5,525 nucleotides of DNA from Planctomycetaceae bacterium (GTDB lineage: Bacteria > Planctomycetota > Planctomycetia > Planctomycetales > Planctomycetaceae), in assembly GCA_947463775.1 (NCBI GenBank), contig CANHVD010000439.1, positions 1 to 5,525 on the forward strand, given 5' to 3'. Shown here one piece after another: positions 1-5,525 of the stretch; position 1 is the stretch's first letter, and every line of letters starts with the position of its first letter. The notes beneath the pieces are model-generated. The model worked only from the letters and a program-made list of their open reading frames with translations, did no database searches and had not been told where the DNA came from. A program made the translations under genes and the position numbers.

Positions 1-294
1 CAGCTTATCGTCGACGTTCAGGCCTTCCAGCAGATGTCCGTCGGCATTGAACCAGGTGGGATCGAAGACCTGCAAATTAAACGTGAAGATACGCGCGTCG
101 TAGCCTCGTCGCAAAGCGTGGCAGCCAAGCATCACGGCCAGAGTTCCACCATCTGCAAAGACGGGAACTTCATCAATTACTTCCTGCAGCGGGAGCTCAT
201 CGCCGTAATAACTGTAGACAGCATGCAGACAGGTCGGCCCGCAGGTTGTGTTATCCGGTTGCTGAAGAAACTCAAACTGCAGTCGCGTGTCCAT
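1..294 (-). CDS. C39-like cysteine peptidase-domain protein, N-terminal 98 codons (runs off the left edge)
   Basis: This is the beginning of a gene cut by the window edge; 98 uninterrupted codons are visible from ATG at 294 down to base 1. The N-terminus reads FEFLQQPDNTTCGPTCLHAVY, the signature of papain-like C39 and C39-like domains: a glutamine (Q12) shortly before a cysteine (C18) in TTCGP, the presumed oxyanion-hole and nucleophile residues. DGGTLAVMLGCHALRRGYDARIF (about 48-70) fits the following helices and strand of the same fold. The catalytic His and Asp should lie beyond the edge and cannot be checked. No signal peptide or membrane segment is seen, so a cytoplasmic protein is likely, unlike the C39 domains fused to bacteriocin ABC exporters. 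An in-frame TGA lies 18 nt upstream of the ATG with no other ATG between, and GAAGGA sits about 11 nt upstream, so the start is well supported. The family assignment is firm; the substrate is unknown. Confidence 0.8.
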   Translation of the reverse strand, partial: MDTRLQFEFLQQPDNTTCGPTCLHAVYSYYGDELPLQEVIDEVPVFADGGTLAVMLGCHALRRGYDARIFTFNLQVFDPTWFNADGHLLEGLNVDDKL

Positions 295-375
295 AGGCAG
301 ATGATTCCTTCAGCACGTGTGATGTGACAGACCTTGAAACGCAGGCAGGACATGATGATCTGATGGCAATTCAAC

Positions 376-389
376 GGGCAGGAATGCCC
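376..389 (-). terminator. Small hairpin downstream of the MFS stop codon, possible weak terminator
   Basis: On the minus strand GGGCA and TGCCC flank a TTCC tetraloop, starting 20 nt after the TAA of the MFS gene. GATGAT (354-359) and ATCATC (390-395) could extend the structure outside it. No T tract follows, so an intrinsic terminator is doubtful. It could equally be a processing or stability hairpin between the MFS gene and the C39-like gene, or a chance match. Confidence 0.2.
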
Positions 390-408
390 ATCATCCAAAT
401 GGACTTCG

Positions 409-1992
409 TTATTCGCGTGGCCTTAGTTCTTCCATGCCGGCAGAGTCAACTCGTGCGGGTAATCGAGCCGTCGACTGACCTTCTCGACGACGACTGCCAC
501 CACTGCCGCCTTCGATGATTCGAGACGATACGGAGGATTCATCCTTTACGAGTCCGGAAACAAGCAGCACTGATTCATCGTGAGTTGTTCCTGAATTGTT
601 TGCGACAACAGCAGCTCGTGTTACACCAGCCACAACAGCTGCCGGCTTTGACCGGACAACTTCCACGGCCGACGTCTTGATCCAGCCACGCACAGCGCTG
701 TGAGTTGTCCGGACCGCATTGCGGCGCCCCGGCAATGCCAGCAGCGCGGCGAAACGAAAGAATCCGGATGCGACAAAGACCGTAACGTAGGCGTGATGAT
801 CTCTCCCCAGTGAATTCAGAATCCACGCGCCAATAAACGTTCCGGCAACCATCGCGGCGGAGTTTCCAAGGTTATACATCGTCAGTACAGCCACACGCTT
901 TTCACCGGGAATCTGCCGGAAGAACTGCAGCAGCATGGCCAGCTCATAGCAGCCCCAGACGAGACCGCTCAGGATCTGAACGCCAGCCAAATACCAAACA
1001 TTCTGAGAGAAGAACCACAACGCACTGATTGGCACAATCCCCGCGCTACCGACCCATAACAGGCGGTCAGCGCCCCAGCGATTGGCAAAGCGTCCGGCCC
1101 AGGCCAGCGACATCATCTTGCCGATGAAACCGAGAGACAGCAAACCCATGTAGTCGACCCATGACATCTTCAACACCTTCAGCATGAATGGGTTGAAGTA
1201 GGGGCCGGAAACATGAACAGCCGTTTGCACTGCCATCAGAAACAGGACAAGACGTCCAGCAGTTCCCGGGCGACGAACCACGTTGAGAGCAGCGACAAAC
1301 TTTTGCCCTGCAGTGACTCGATCAGGTCTCACATCATCAGCATTAGCGCCGGCAGTTCTGACAGAGTGTAGAACTTCTGTTTGACGCGACAGCATGGCGG
1401 CCGACACAAAGCGTCCGATCGCTCCCACACCAAAGAGAATCGCGAAGACCGCCACGGTCAGATCATGAGCAACCGACCAGCGAAGCAGGAGACCTCCTGA
1501 GATCAGTCCGAGCAGAACGCCAATGTGACACATTCGACTTCGGCGAGCAAAAAAACCGCTGCGAATTCGTTGCGGAACGAGTTGCTCAACCCAGGTATTC
1601 CATGCAGGTCCCGTGGCTAAACCCGCAGCCCAATACAACGTGGCCGGTACAAAGACCAGCCAGGCTGGTAAGTGCTGCATGAATGACATGCCCATCAGCA
1701 TTAACATGCTGCAGGCCTGTATGGTTGCTGTCGTAACGACGAAACGTCGATACGAGCCCAGCTTTTGCAAAAGGAACGGCGCGAACAATTGCAGGATGCT
1801 ACCCAGCAGAACGGGCACCGTGGCCACCATTGCTGCGGTCAGATCGCCAAGTCCGCGCGCCAGCACAAAGGCGGGCAGGTAGGATTCGGCAATCCCTACC
1901 ATAACGCTGAACGAAAAACCGTCCGCGTTCATCGCCCGGAGATTGCGCCTCAGCGTTTTCCGGCGAGGAACGGTTCGAGCCTGCATGATCAT
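409..1992 (-). CDS. MFS transporter, 12 predicted helices, long hydrophilic C-terminal tail
   Basis: A 527-residue inner-membrane protein of the major facilitator superfamily; the substrate is not predictable. An Arg-rich N-terminus (RRKTLRRNLR, 10-19) is followed by about twelve hydrophobic segments near 25-45, 50-75, 84-103, 108-128, 154-172, 176-196, 246-264, 281-300, 308-328, 331-352, 366-392 and 402-420. The loop after helix 8 (AGRFANRWGADRLL, about 299-312) matches the MFS motif-A pattern, and QKLGSYRR (76-83) is its degenerate counterpart after helix 2. A WNTWVEQLVPQRIRSGFF loop (131-148) lies between helices 4 and 5. The hydrophilic central loop (about 200-245) separates the two six-helix halves. 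Residues 421-527 form an unusual charged, Ser/Val/Gly-rich tail; MFS proteins commonly end near 400-450. The start is uncertain: ATG at 1992 lies in a frame open back to a TGA about 50 nt upstream, but ATG at 1986 or 1932 (MNADGF) are alternatives and none has a clear Shine-Dalgarno sequence. The C39-like gene follows 114 bp downstream. Confidence 0.9.
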   Translation of the reverse strand: MIMQARTVPRRKTLRRNLRAMNADGFSFSVMVGIAESYLPAFVLARGLGDLTAAMVATVPVLLGSILQLFAPFLLQKLGSYRRFVVTTATIQACSMLMLMGMSFMQHLPAWLVFVPATLYWAAGLATGPAWNTWVEQLVPQRIRSGFFARRSRMCHIGVLLGLISGGLLLRWSVAHDLTVAVFAILFGVGAIGRFVSAAMLSRQTEVLHSVRTAGANADDVRPDRVTAGQKFVAALNVVRRPGTAGRLVLFLMAVQTAVHVSGPYFNPFMLKVLKMSWVDYMGLLSLGFIGKMMSLAWAGRFANRWGADRLLWVGSAGIVPISALWFFSQNVWYLAGVQILSGLVWGCYELAMLLQFFRQIPGEKRVAVLTMYNLGNSAAMVAGTFIGAWILNSLGRDHHAYVTVFVASGFFRFAALLALPGRRNAVRTTHSAVRGWIKTSAVEVVRSKPAAVVAGVTRAAVVANNSGTTHDESVLLVSGLVKDESSVSSRIIEGGSGGSRRREGQSTARLPARVDSAGMEELRPRE

Positions 1993-2076
1993 TGGAGCGA
2001 CAGAAGTCCAGAGAGGTGAGTCAGCTACAGTCCGTTTCCTGAATCAGCTTTCACTGATACGGGCGGGCAATTCGTC

Positions 2077-2097
2077 ATCGAACGGACACCGTTCGAT
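2077..2097. promoter_or_regulatory. Perfect 9-bp inverted repeat with 3-nt spacer upstream of the MFS gene
   Basis: ATCGAACGG and CCGTTCGAT flank ACA, ending 85 bp upstream of the MFS ATG. As DNA it could be an operator for a dimeric regulator; as RNA it would be a tight hairpin in the MFS leader. No T run follows on either strand, so it is not a standard terminator. A second segment, GTCCGTT (2030-2036), is perfectly complementary to AACGGAC (2081-2087), so one arm has an alternative partner. A rough estimate is that such a hairpin occurs by chance about once in a hundred stretches of this length, so it is worth noting, but its function is unknown. Confidence 0.4.
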
Positions 2098-2335
2098 TCG
2101 CCTGGGTTCTGACTCTCACCGTCAGGATTTCGCTGGCATCATTCTGCAGCGGCCGGATTATGACGACAACCAGGAAGAGTTTTCTTCCAGCCTGCGTCTG
2201 TTCGGCAATTGCCCCGCAGGGAAATTGGTACCCGAACGGCCAATCTCGGACAACGAGTTTTTCCTCAGTTTTGAATGACTCTCAGGCGTTCCTGGTTCAT
2301 GGAACTCGGGAACCTGATCGCTTCGCCGATCCCGC

Positions 2336-2366
2336 CCGGCGACAGGCTGGAATTGCCTGTTACCGG
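2336..2366 (-). terminator. Hairpin just after the kinase stop codon, possible terminator
   Basis: In the minus-strand transcript, CCGG-TA-ACAGGC pairs with GCCTGT-CG-CCGG around a 7-nt loop: six perfect pairs, a mismatch, a wobble and four more pairs. It begins 13 nt after the TAG of the kinase gene. A competing hairpin, ACCGG/CCGGT (2362-2375), shares one arm. There is no downstream U tract, so this would be an atypical or Rho-assisted end. The position suits a terminator that separates the kinase from the MFS gene. Confidence 0.3.
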
Positions 2367-2379
2367 ACTGCCGGTTCCT

Positions 2380-3366
2380 CTATTTCATCAACGCAGCAAC
2401 TTCTTTGGCGCTGAAGCGGTTCTTCATCCGAGCTCCCAACTGCCCGACAATTCGAGCGGCGGCGTGAGAGGCGAGATGTCCGGCCTGCTTCCAGCCCATT
2501 CCGTTCGTAATGCCGTACAGCAAGGCTCCGGCATACATGTCGCCGGCACCCGTGGTGTCGACAGCTTCTACTGAAACGCCTTCAATCGGAATCGCGGTGC
2601 CTTCATGCATCAGCAGCGATCCGTTGGCTCCCAAAGTCATCGCGACATTCTCGCAGTGACGATGCAGCTCAGCGGCGCACTCGATCGGGTCAGATTTCCC
2701 GGTCAGGCTCTTGGCTTCTTCTTCGTTGCAGAAAAAGAGATCCACAGGTCCTCTCAGGAGTTCCCAGATTTCGTCACGGCACATGTTGCAAAGGAACGGG
2801 TCGGAGGCCGTAAATGCAACTTTGCAGCCAAATTGCTTGGCGACGTTCATGGCTTTGTAGGCAGCCGCTCGCTGATTTGGGCTGGTCAGCAGATAGCCTT
2901 CTACGTAGACGTATTTGGCTCGCTTGATTTCTTCTTCGTTGATGTCGTCTTCTGTCAGAGTCGCAGAAACACCGAGATTTGTCAGCATTGTTCGCTGTGC
3001 GTCTTCGGTGATCAGGACCGCACAAGTTCCCGACTGTCCGCTGGTGGCCGGAGCGACTTCGATGGTGACGCCCATCTTTCGCATATCGTGCAGGAAAAAC
3101 TCACCCACCTCGTCGTTTGCAACTTTGCCGACATACGCCGCTTTCCCACCAAAATCCGCGACGCCAACGATTGTGTTAGCTGCTGAACCACCCGCACAGC
3201 GGTTCAGGTTTGTTCCAGCCAGGCGATCGAGGACGGTCTTTTGCTGAGCATCGTCGACCAACGTCATAATGCCCTTGTCAAAACCGGTGGTGGCCAACCA
3301 GTTGTCGGAAACTCGGGCCTGAATGTCGACCAGTGCGTTGCCTACGCCGTAAACGTCATATTTCAT
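2380..3366 (-). CDS. PfkB-family carbohydrate/nucleoside kinase, probable adenosine kinase
   Basis: A complete 328-residue cytoplasmic kinase of the ribokinase/PfkB fold (COG0524), close to the usual length. The N-terminal strand GVGNALVDI (7-15) and GGSAANT (59-65) shape the substrate pocket. NEEE (214-217) is the N-x-x-E motif associated with Mg and phosphate. DTTGAGD (270-276) is PfkB signature 2, with D276 the presumed catalytic base and the GAG its anion hole; AGALLYGI and the QLGARM segment (309-314) follow as in bacterial adenosine-kinase-like proteins. The likely reaction is adenosine + ATP to AMP + ADP in purine salvage, but fructose, ribose or inosine cannot be excluded from sequence alone. 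The frame continues upstream to a GTG at 3426, but that would add 20 residues (MICCRTYCELSPLSLL...) ahead of the conserved N-terminal strand, so ATG 3366 is preferred; there is no clear Shine-Dalgarno sequence at either. It is divergent from thiC across 298 bp. Confidence 0.85.
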   Translation of the reverse strand: MKYDVYGVGNALVDIQARVSDNWLATTGFDKGIMTLVDDAQQKTVLDRLAGTNLNRCAGGSAANTIVGVADFGGKAAYVGKVANDEVGEFFLHDMRKMGVTIEVAPATSGQSGTCAVLITEDAQRTMLTNLGVSATLTEDDINEEEIKRAKYVYVEGYLLTSPNQRAAAYKAMNVAKQFGCKVAFTASDPFLCNMCRDEIWELLRGPVDLFFCNEEEAKSLTGKSDPIECAAELHRHCENVAMTLGANGSLLMHEGTAIPIEGVSVEAVDTTGAGDMYAGALLYGITNGMGWKQAGHLASHAAARIVGQLGARMKNRFSAKEVAALMK

Positions 3367-3478
3367 TGGTAAAATCGGTAGCAGAGATAGTGGAGAGAGT
3401 TCGCAATATGTGCGACAGCATATCACAATAGAAGGCTGCGACGATCACGGAGCCTGATGTCTCCTGAGAATTCGCTCA

Positions 3479-3531
3479 TCCGGAAACAGCCCGTTGCAAA
3501 TCCTCTGGGCTCCACTACGATTTGCGCCGGA
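3479..3531 (+). promoter_or_regulatory. Possible pseudoknotted RNA element upstream of thiC
   Basis: Three complementary pairs are nested and interleaved: TCCGG (3479-3483) with CCGGA (3527-3531) as an outer stem; AGCCC (3488-3492) with GGGCT (3507-3511); and GCAAAT (3496-3501) with ATTTGC (3520-3525). The last two cross each other, the topology of an H-type pseudoknot. All pairs are Watson-Crick, so either strand could form it. The stems are short and may be coincidental, and a weak promoter-like pair overlaps the same bases. Low confidence without covariation. Confidence 0.2.
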
Positions 3532-3555
3532 ACATGTATTCTCTGCACGGTATGA

Positions 3556-3602
3556 GTTGAGGCTGGGTATTCGCGGGATATCTTTCAGAGGATAGCCTCA
3601 AC
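3556..3602 (+). promoter_or_regulatory. 9-bp stem in the thiC leader
   Basis: GTTGAGGCT (3556-3564) is perfectly complementary to AGCCTCAAC (3594-3602). The 29-nt loop contains a smaller helix, GGTAT (3566-3570) with ATATC (3578-3582), including one G-U pair, and a single-stranded TTTCAGAGGAT. It ends 62 nt before the thiC start. It resembles no riboswitch class I can name. Its GAGGC/GCCTC core recurs in the hairpin before the ribosome binding site, allowing alternative pairing. Confidence 0.35.
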
Positions 3603-3633
3603 CGTGGCCGCGCACAGAAAAAACCATTTGCAC

Positions 3634-3650
3634 GAGGCCCGCTGCGCCTC
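3634..3650 (+). promoter_or_regulatory. 5-bp hairpin abutting the thiC ribosome binding site
   Basis: GAGGC (3634-3638) and GCCTC (3646-3650) form a GC-rich stem with a 7-nt loop, three bases before the AGGGA of the ribosome binding site and after an A6 run at 3618-3623. The 5' arm could instead pair with GCCTC at 3595-3599 in the upstream stem. This would make it a candidate switch helix controlling translation, but no T tract makes it a terminator. Confidence 0.25.
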
Positions 3651-3653
3651 TCC

Positions 3654-3658
3654 AGGGA
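3654..3658 (+). promoter_or_regulatory. Ribosome binding site of thiC
   Basis: AGGGA, followed by AG, lies six bases before the ATG at 3665. It is the clearest Shine-Dalgarno sequence in the window and supports this start even though the first 95 or so residues of the protein are poorly conserved. Confidence 0.65.
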
Positions 3659-3664
3659 AGACTA

Positions 3665-5473
3665 ATGAGCCTGAATCACGCCGAGCGAGTTGCCGAGTTT
3701 CTGCCGAAAATTGAAGCGTCAGACCCCAGCAGCAGCCATGCCGGAACAACTCCGGGAAGCTTTGCCCGAGCCCCCAAAATTGCTCCAGGACGCAAAGGTG
3801 CGTTGACGTTTTCGTCACCTGATACGCCTGGAATGCCTCAGCCTTCTGAGAAGACGGCCTGGGACTTTATGCCGCCGGATTGGACGATCCGACCTGGCTT
3901 TGAGAACAACTATGAACAGGCCGCTGCCTGGCAGACGCCCGCCGGGTTTGAACCGAGCACTCAGTTGGAGTTTGCTCGTCTTGGTAACATCACTCCTGAA
4001 ATGCATCGCGTCGCGGAAGCCGAACAGCATCTGACGGCCGAGCAGATTCGTGATGAAGTCGCCGCTGGCCGCATGGTGATCCCGGCCAACAAGCAGCATC
4101 TGAAGTATCAACTGGAGCCAATGTGCATCGGCCGCGCGTCACGCACCAAGATCAACGCCAACATGGGGGCCTCACCAGTTTCTTCAGGAACCGACGAAGA
4201 AGTTGAAAAACTTCGCTGGGCTGAACGATGGGGTGCGGACACCGTGATGGATCTCTCCACAGGAGGAGATCTGGATGCATGTCGCGATGCCATTATTCGC
4301 AACAGCACCGTGCCGATCGGAACAGTGCCGATTTATTCGATGATCATCGGTCGTCGAATCGAATCTTTGAACATCGAGCATGTTCTGGAATCTCTGGAAC
4401 ATCAGGCTCAGCAGGGAGTGGATTACTTCACGATCCATGCGGGAGTTTTGAGCGAACATCTGAACTACGTTCGCGACCGCTTGATCGGAATCGTGAGCCG
4501 CGGTGGTTCGTTGCTGGCCAAGTGGATGATTCATCATCGCCAGCAGAACCTGATGTATACAAATTGGGAAGCGATCTGTGACGTTCTGCGTCGTCATGAC
4601 GTGACCTTCAGCATCGGTGACGGTCTGCGTCCCGGTGGCCTGGCTGACGCAACCGATATCGCTCAGTTGTCAGAACTGTCAACATTGGGCGAGCTGACCG
4701 AACGTGCCTGGCGCAAAGGTGTGCAGGTGATGATCGAAGGTCCGGGGCACGTGCCGCTGGATCAGATCGAGTTCAACATGAAGTTGCAGCGAACATTGTG
4801 TCACGGGGCACCGTTCTATGTGCTCGGTCCGCTCGTGACGGATATGTTCCCGGGCTATGACCATATCACCAGCTGCATCGGTGCGACGAACGCGGCTTGG
4901 CACGGAGCCAGCATGCTGTGCTACGTCACCCCGAAAGAGCACCTGGGGCTTCCTAAGAAGGATGACGTTAAGCAAGGCTGCGTCGCCTACAAGATCGCGG
5001 CTCATGCGGCGGACGTTGCTCTGGGTATTCCTGGAACTCGCGATCGCGACGATGAACTCACAAGGGCTCGCGCGGCGTTGAACTGGCCGAAGCACTTTGA
5101 ACTGAGCTTCGACCCGGATACGGCTCGCGCCTATCACGACGAAGATCTGGACGTTGATACCGATTTCTGTGCCATGTGCGGCCACGACTGGTGCAGCGTT
5201 CGCATCAGCAAGGAGATTCAGGAATTCGCCAGCGGCAAGGCTGATGCGTTTCAGTGGGACAAGGCCAAGGTCACCGAAGCTCTGACACCTGAGCAACGCG
5301 AAATCCTGGAAAAACGCGGCGTCCTGTCGCCGGCCGAGATTCATCGTCTGGCGAGTAAGACTCGCCGCACCATGGGCGGTGAAGGTGCTAAGGCGGAATG
5401 TCACAGCGATCTCGCGGAAGCTGAGACAGCTCGCACGATCCAACTGGTACAGCTGGGCACGACGACACCATAA
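3665..5473 (+). CDS. thiC: Phosphomethylpyrimidine synthase ThiC
   Basis: A complete 602-residue cytoplasmic radical-SAM enzyme that converts 5-aminoimidazole ribotide and SAM into HMP phosphate, 5'-deoxyadenosine, methionine, formate and CO: the pyrimidine branch of thiamin biosynthesis. The conserved core begins at TQLEFARLG (99-107). It continues through YQLEPMCIG (148-156), KINANMGASPV (162-172), DLSTGGDL (196-203), SIGDGLRPGG (316-325), MIEGPGHVPLDQ (356-367), GPLVTDMFPGYDH (388-400) and CYVTPKEHLGLP (419-430). H362 and H426, 64 residues apart, are the likely zinc ligands. The C-terminal CX2CX4C (C502, C505, C510, in FCAMCGHDWC) binds the [4Fe-4S] cluster. About 92 residues follow it, longer than the tail of the E. 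coli enzyme. The N-terminal 95 residues are Ser/Pro-rich and lack the VRVYDTSGPYTD-type motif of many long ThiC proteins. The start is chosen for its AGGGA site. No other thi gene is visible nearby, and no TPP riboswitch precedes it. Confidence 0.97.
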   Translation: MSLNHAERVAEFLPKIEASDPSSSHAGTTPGSFARAPKIAPGRKGALTFSSPDTPGMPQPSEKTAWDFMPPDWTIRPGFENNYEQAAAWQTPAGFEPSTQLEFARLGNITPEMHRVAEAEQHLTAEQIRDEVAAGRMVIPANKQHLKYQLEPMCIGRASRTKINANMGASPVSSGTDEEVEKLRWAERWGADTVMDLSTGGDLDACRDAIIRNSTVPIGTVPIYSMIIGRRIESLNIEHVLESLEHQAQQGVDYFTIHAGVLSEHLNYVRDRLIGIVSRGGSLLAKWMIHHRQQNLMYTNWEAICDVLRRHDVTFSIGDGLRPGGLADATDIAQLSELSTLGELTERAWRKGVQVMIEGPGHVPLDQIEFNMKLQRTLCHGAPFYVLGPLVTDMFPGYDHITSCIGATNAAWHGASMLCYVTPKEHLGLPKKDDVKQGCVAYKIAAHAADVALGIPGTRDRDDELTRARAALNWPKHFELSFDPDTARAYHDEDLDVDTDFCAMCGHDWCSVRISKEIQEFASGKADAFQWDKAKVTEALTPEQREILEKRGVLSPAEIHRLASKTRRTMGGEGAKAECHSDLAEAETARTIQLVQLGTTTP

Positions 5474-5525
5474 CGTAGACCGCGTCTCTGCTGGCTACTG
5501 CTTGGTGGTGTTGATGCTGAGGGCA

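Larger units (their letters stand above)
1993..2379. other. 387-bp stretch between the kinase and MFS genes, no convincing gene
   Basis: The MFS promoter should lie here, but no good -35/-10 pair is evident. A plus-strand reading frame from ATG 1985 to TGA 2278 is open, and the minus strand in exactly the same codon register is open from 2281 to a TGA at 2075-2077 but has no ATG. Neither translation is recognisable, and each may be a shadow of the other or of nothing. The stretch also holds a 9-bp dyad (2077-2097), a 5-bp hairpin ATCAG/CTGAT (2043-2058), and a long-range pairing of GGTGAGTCAG (2015-2024) with 2109-2120 across a 2-nt bulge. Confidence 0.5.
3367..3664. other. Divergent intergenic region and thiC leader, no TPP riboswitch recognised
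   Basis: This stretch must carry promoters for both the minus-strand kinase and thiC. On the plus strand TTGCAA (3494-3499) and TACGAT (3516-3521), 16 bp apart, are a weak sigma-70-like pair, four of six matches each. CTGAGA at 3464-3469 matches one TPP-riboswitch box, but the ACCUGAUCUGGAUAAUGCCAGC-type partner is not found downstream, so no TPP riboswitch is called. The structured segments inside are listed separately. Confidence 0.6.

Noticed and set aside
34..327. Plus-strand open frame at the left end
   Set aside because: It is antisense to the C39-like gene, whose TTCGP motif and N-terminus are clearly conserved.
2015..2120. tRNA-like gene suggested by GTTCGATTC at 2091-2099
   Set aside because: The bases flanking the T-loop-like string do not form a T stem; they belong to the 9-bp dyad, and no acceptor or anticodon arm fits.
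2605..3186. Plus-strand open frame (193 codons) opposite the kinase
   Set aside because: It is antisense to the PfkB motifs, and its translation is low-grade and unrecognised; a shadow frame.
3367..3426. N-terminal extension of the kinase to GTG 3426
   Set aside because: It adds 20 residues unlike the family ahead of the first conserved strand; ATG 3366 gives the normal N-terminus.
3464..3469. CTGAGA as part of a TPP riboswitch
   Set aside because: The second conserved half is not found within the next 100 or so bases, and the CCTGAT nearby lies before CTGAGA, in the wrong order.
4679..5443. Long minus-strand open frame (254 codons) opposite thiC
   Set aside because: It lies wholly antisense to conserved ThiC core motifs and has no recognisable domain; it is explained by the codon use of thiC.
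5477..5487. AGAC/GTCT hairpin after thiC as a terminator
   Set aside because: The stem is only four pairs, with no T tract after it.
5495..5525. Tail of a convergent minus-strand gene (ALSINTTKQ then TAG at 5495-5497)
   Set aside because: Only nine codons are visible before the edge and other frames are also open; plausible but unsupported.

Overview
The window reads as ordinary chromosomal DNA of a moderately GC-rich bacterium. The style of its proteins suggests a planctomycete: a ThiC whose cluster motif reads FCAMCGHDWC, a COG0524-type adenosine kinase starting MKYDVYGVGNALVD, a long-tailed MFS transporter, and weak or missing Shine-Dalgarno sequences on two of the four genes. This placement is inference from protein resemblance, not from a marker gene. 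No rRNA, tRNA, CRISPR array, insertion sequence or phage gene is visible.

Layout. On the minus strand, from right to left, are an adenosine/sugar kinase of the PfkB family (2380-3366), a 12-helix MFS transporter (409-1992) and the first 98 codons of a C39-like cysteine peptidase-domain protein (1-294) that runs off the left edge. On the plus strand is a complete thiC (3665-5473), the radical-SAM hydroxymethylpyrimidine phosphate synthase of thiamin biosynthesis. The kinase and thiC diverge from a 298-bp intergenic region. The kinase and the MFS gene are separated by 387 bp with no convincing gene. The MFS stop and the peptidase start are 114 bp apart, so those two could share a transcript. 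The last 52 bp after thiC hold nothing I can support.

How the genes relate. ThiC rearranges the purine intermediate AIR and releases 5'-deoxyadenosine, while the divergent kinase probably acts in nucleoside salvage. That is a loose metabolic link, not proof of co-regulation. The MFS and C39-like genes have no obvious link to thiamin.

The most interesting signals are non-coding. The thiC leader has no recognisable TPP riboswitch. It does contain a 9-bp stem (3556-3602), then a 5-bp hairpin directly upstream of the ribosome binding site, with segments that could re-pair in an attenuator-like way, and further upstream a possible pseudoknot (3479-3531). The region upstream of the MFS gene holds a perfect 9-bp dyad with a 3-nt spacer (2077-2097). 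All of these are read by eye and need covariation analysis. I do not see a clearly new multi-gene system here.
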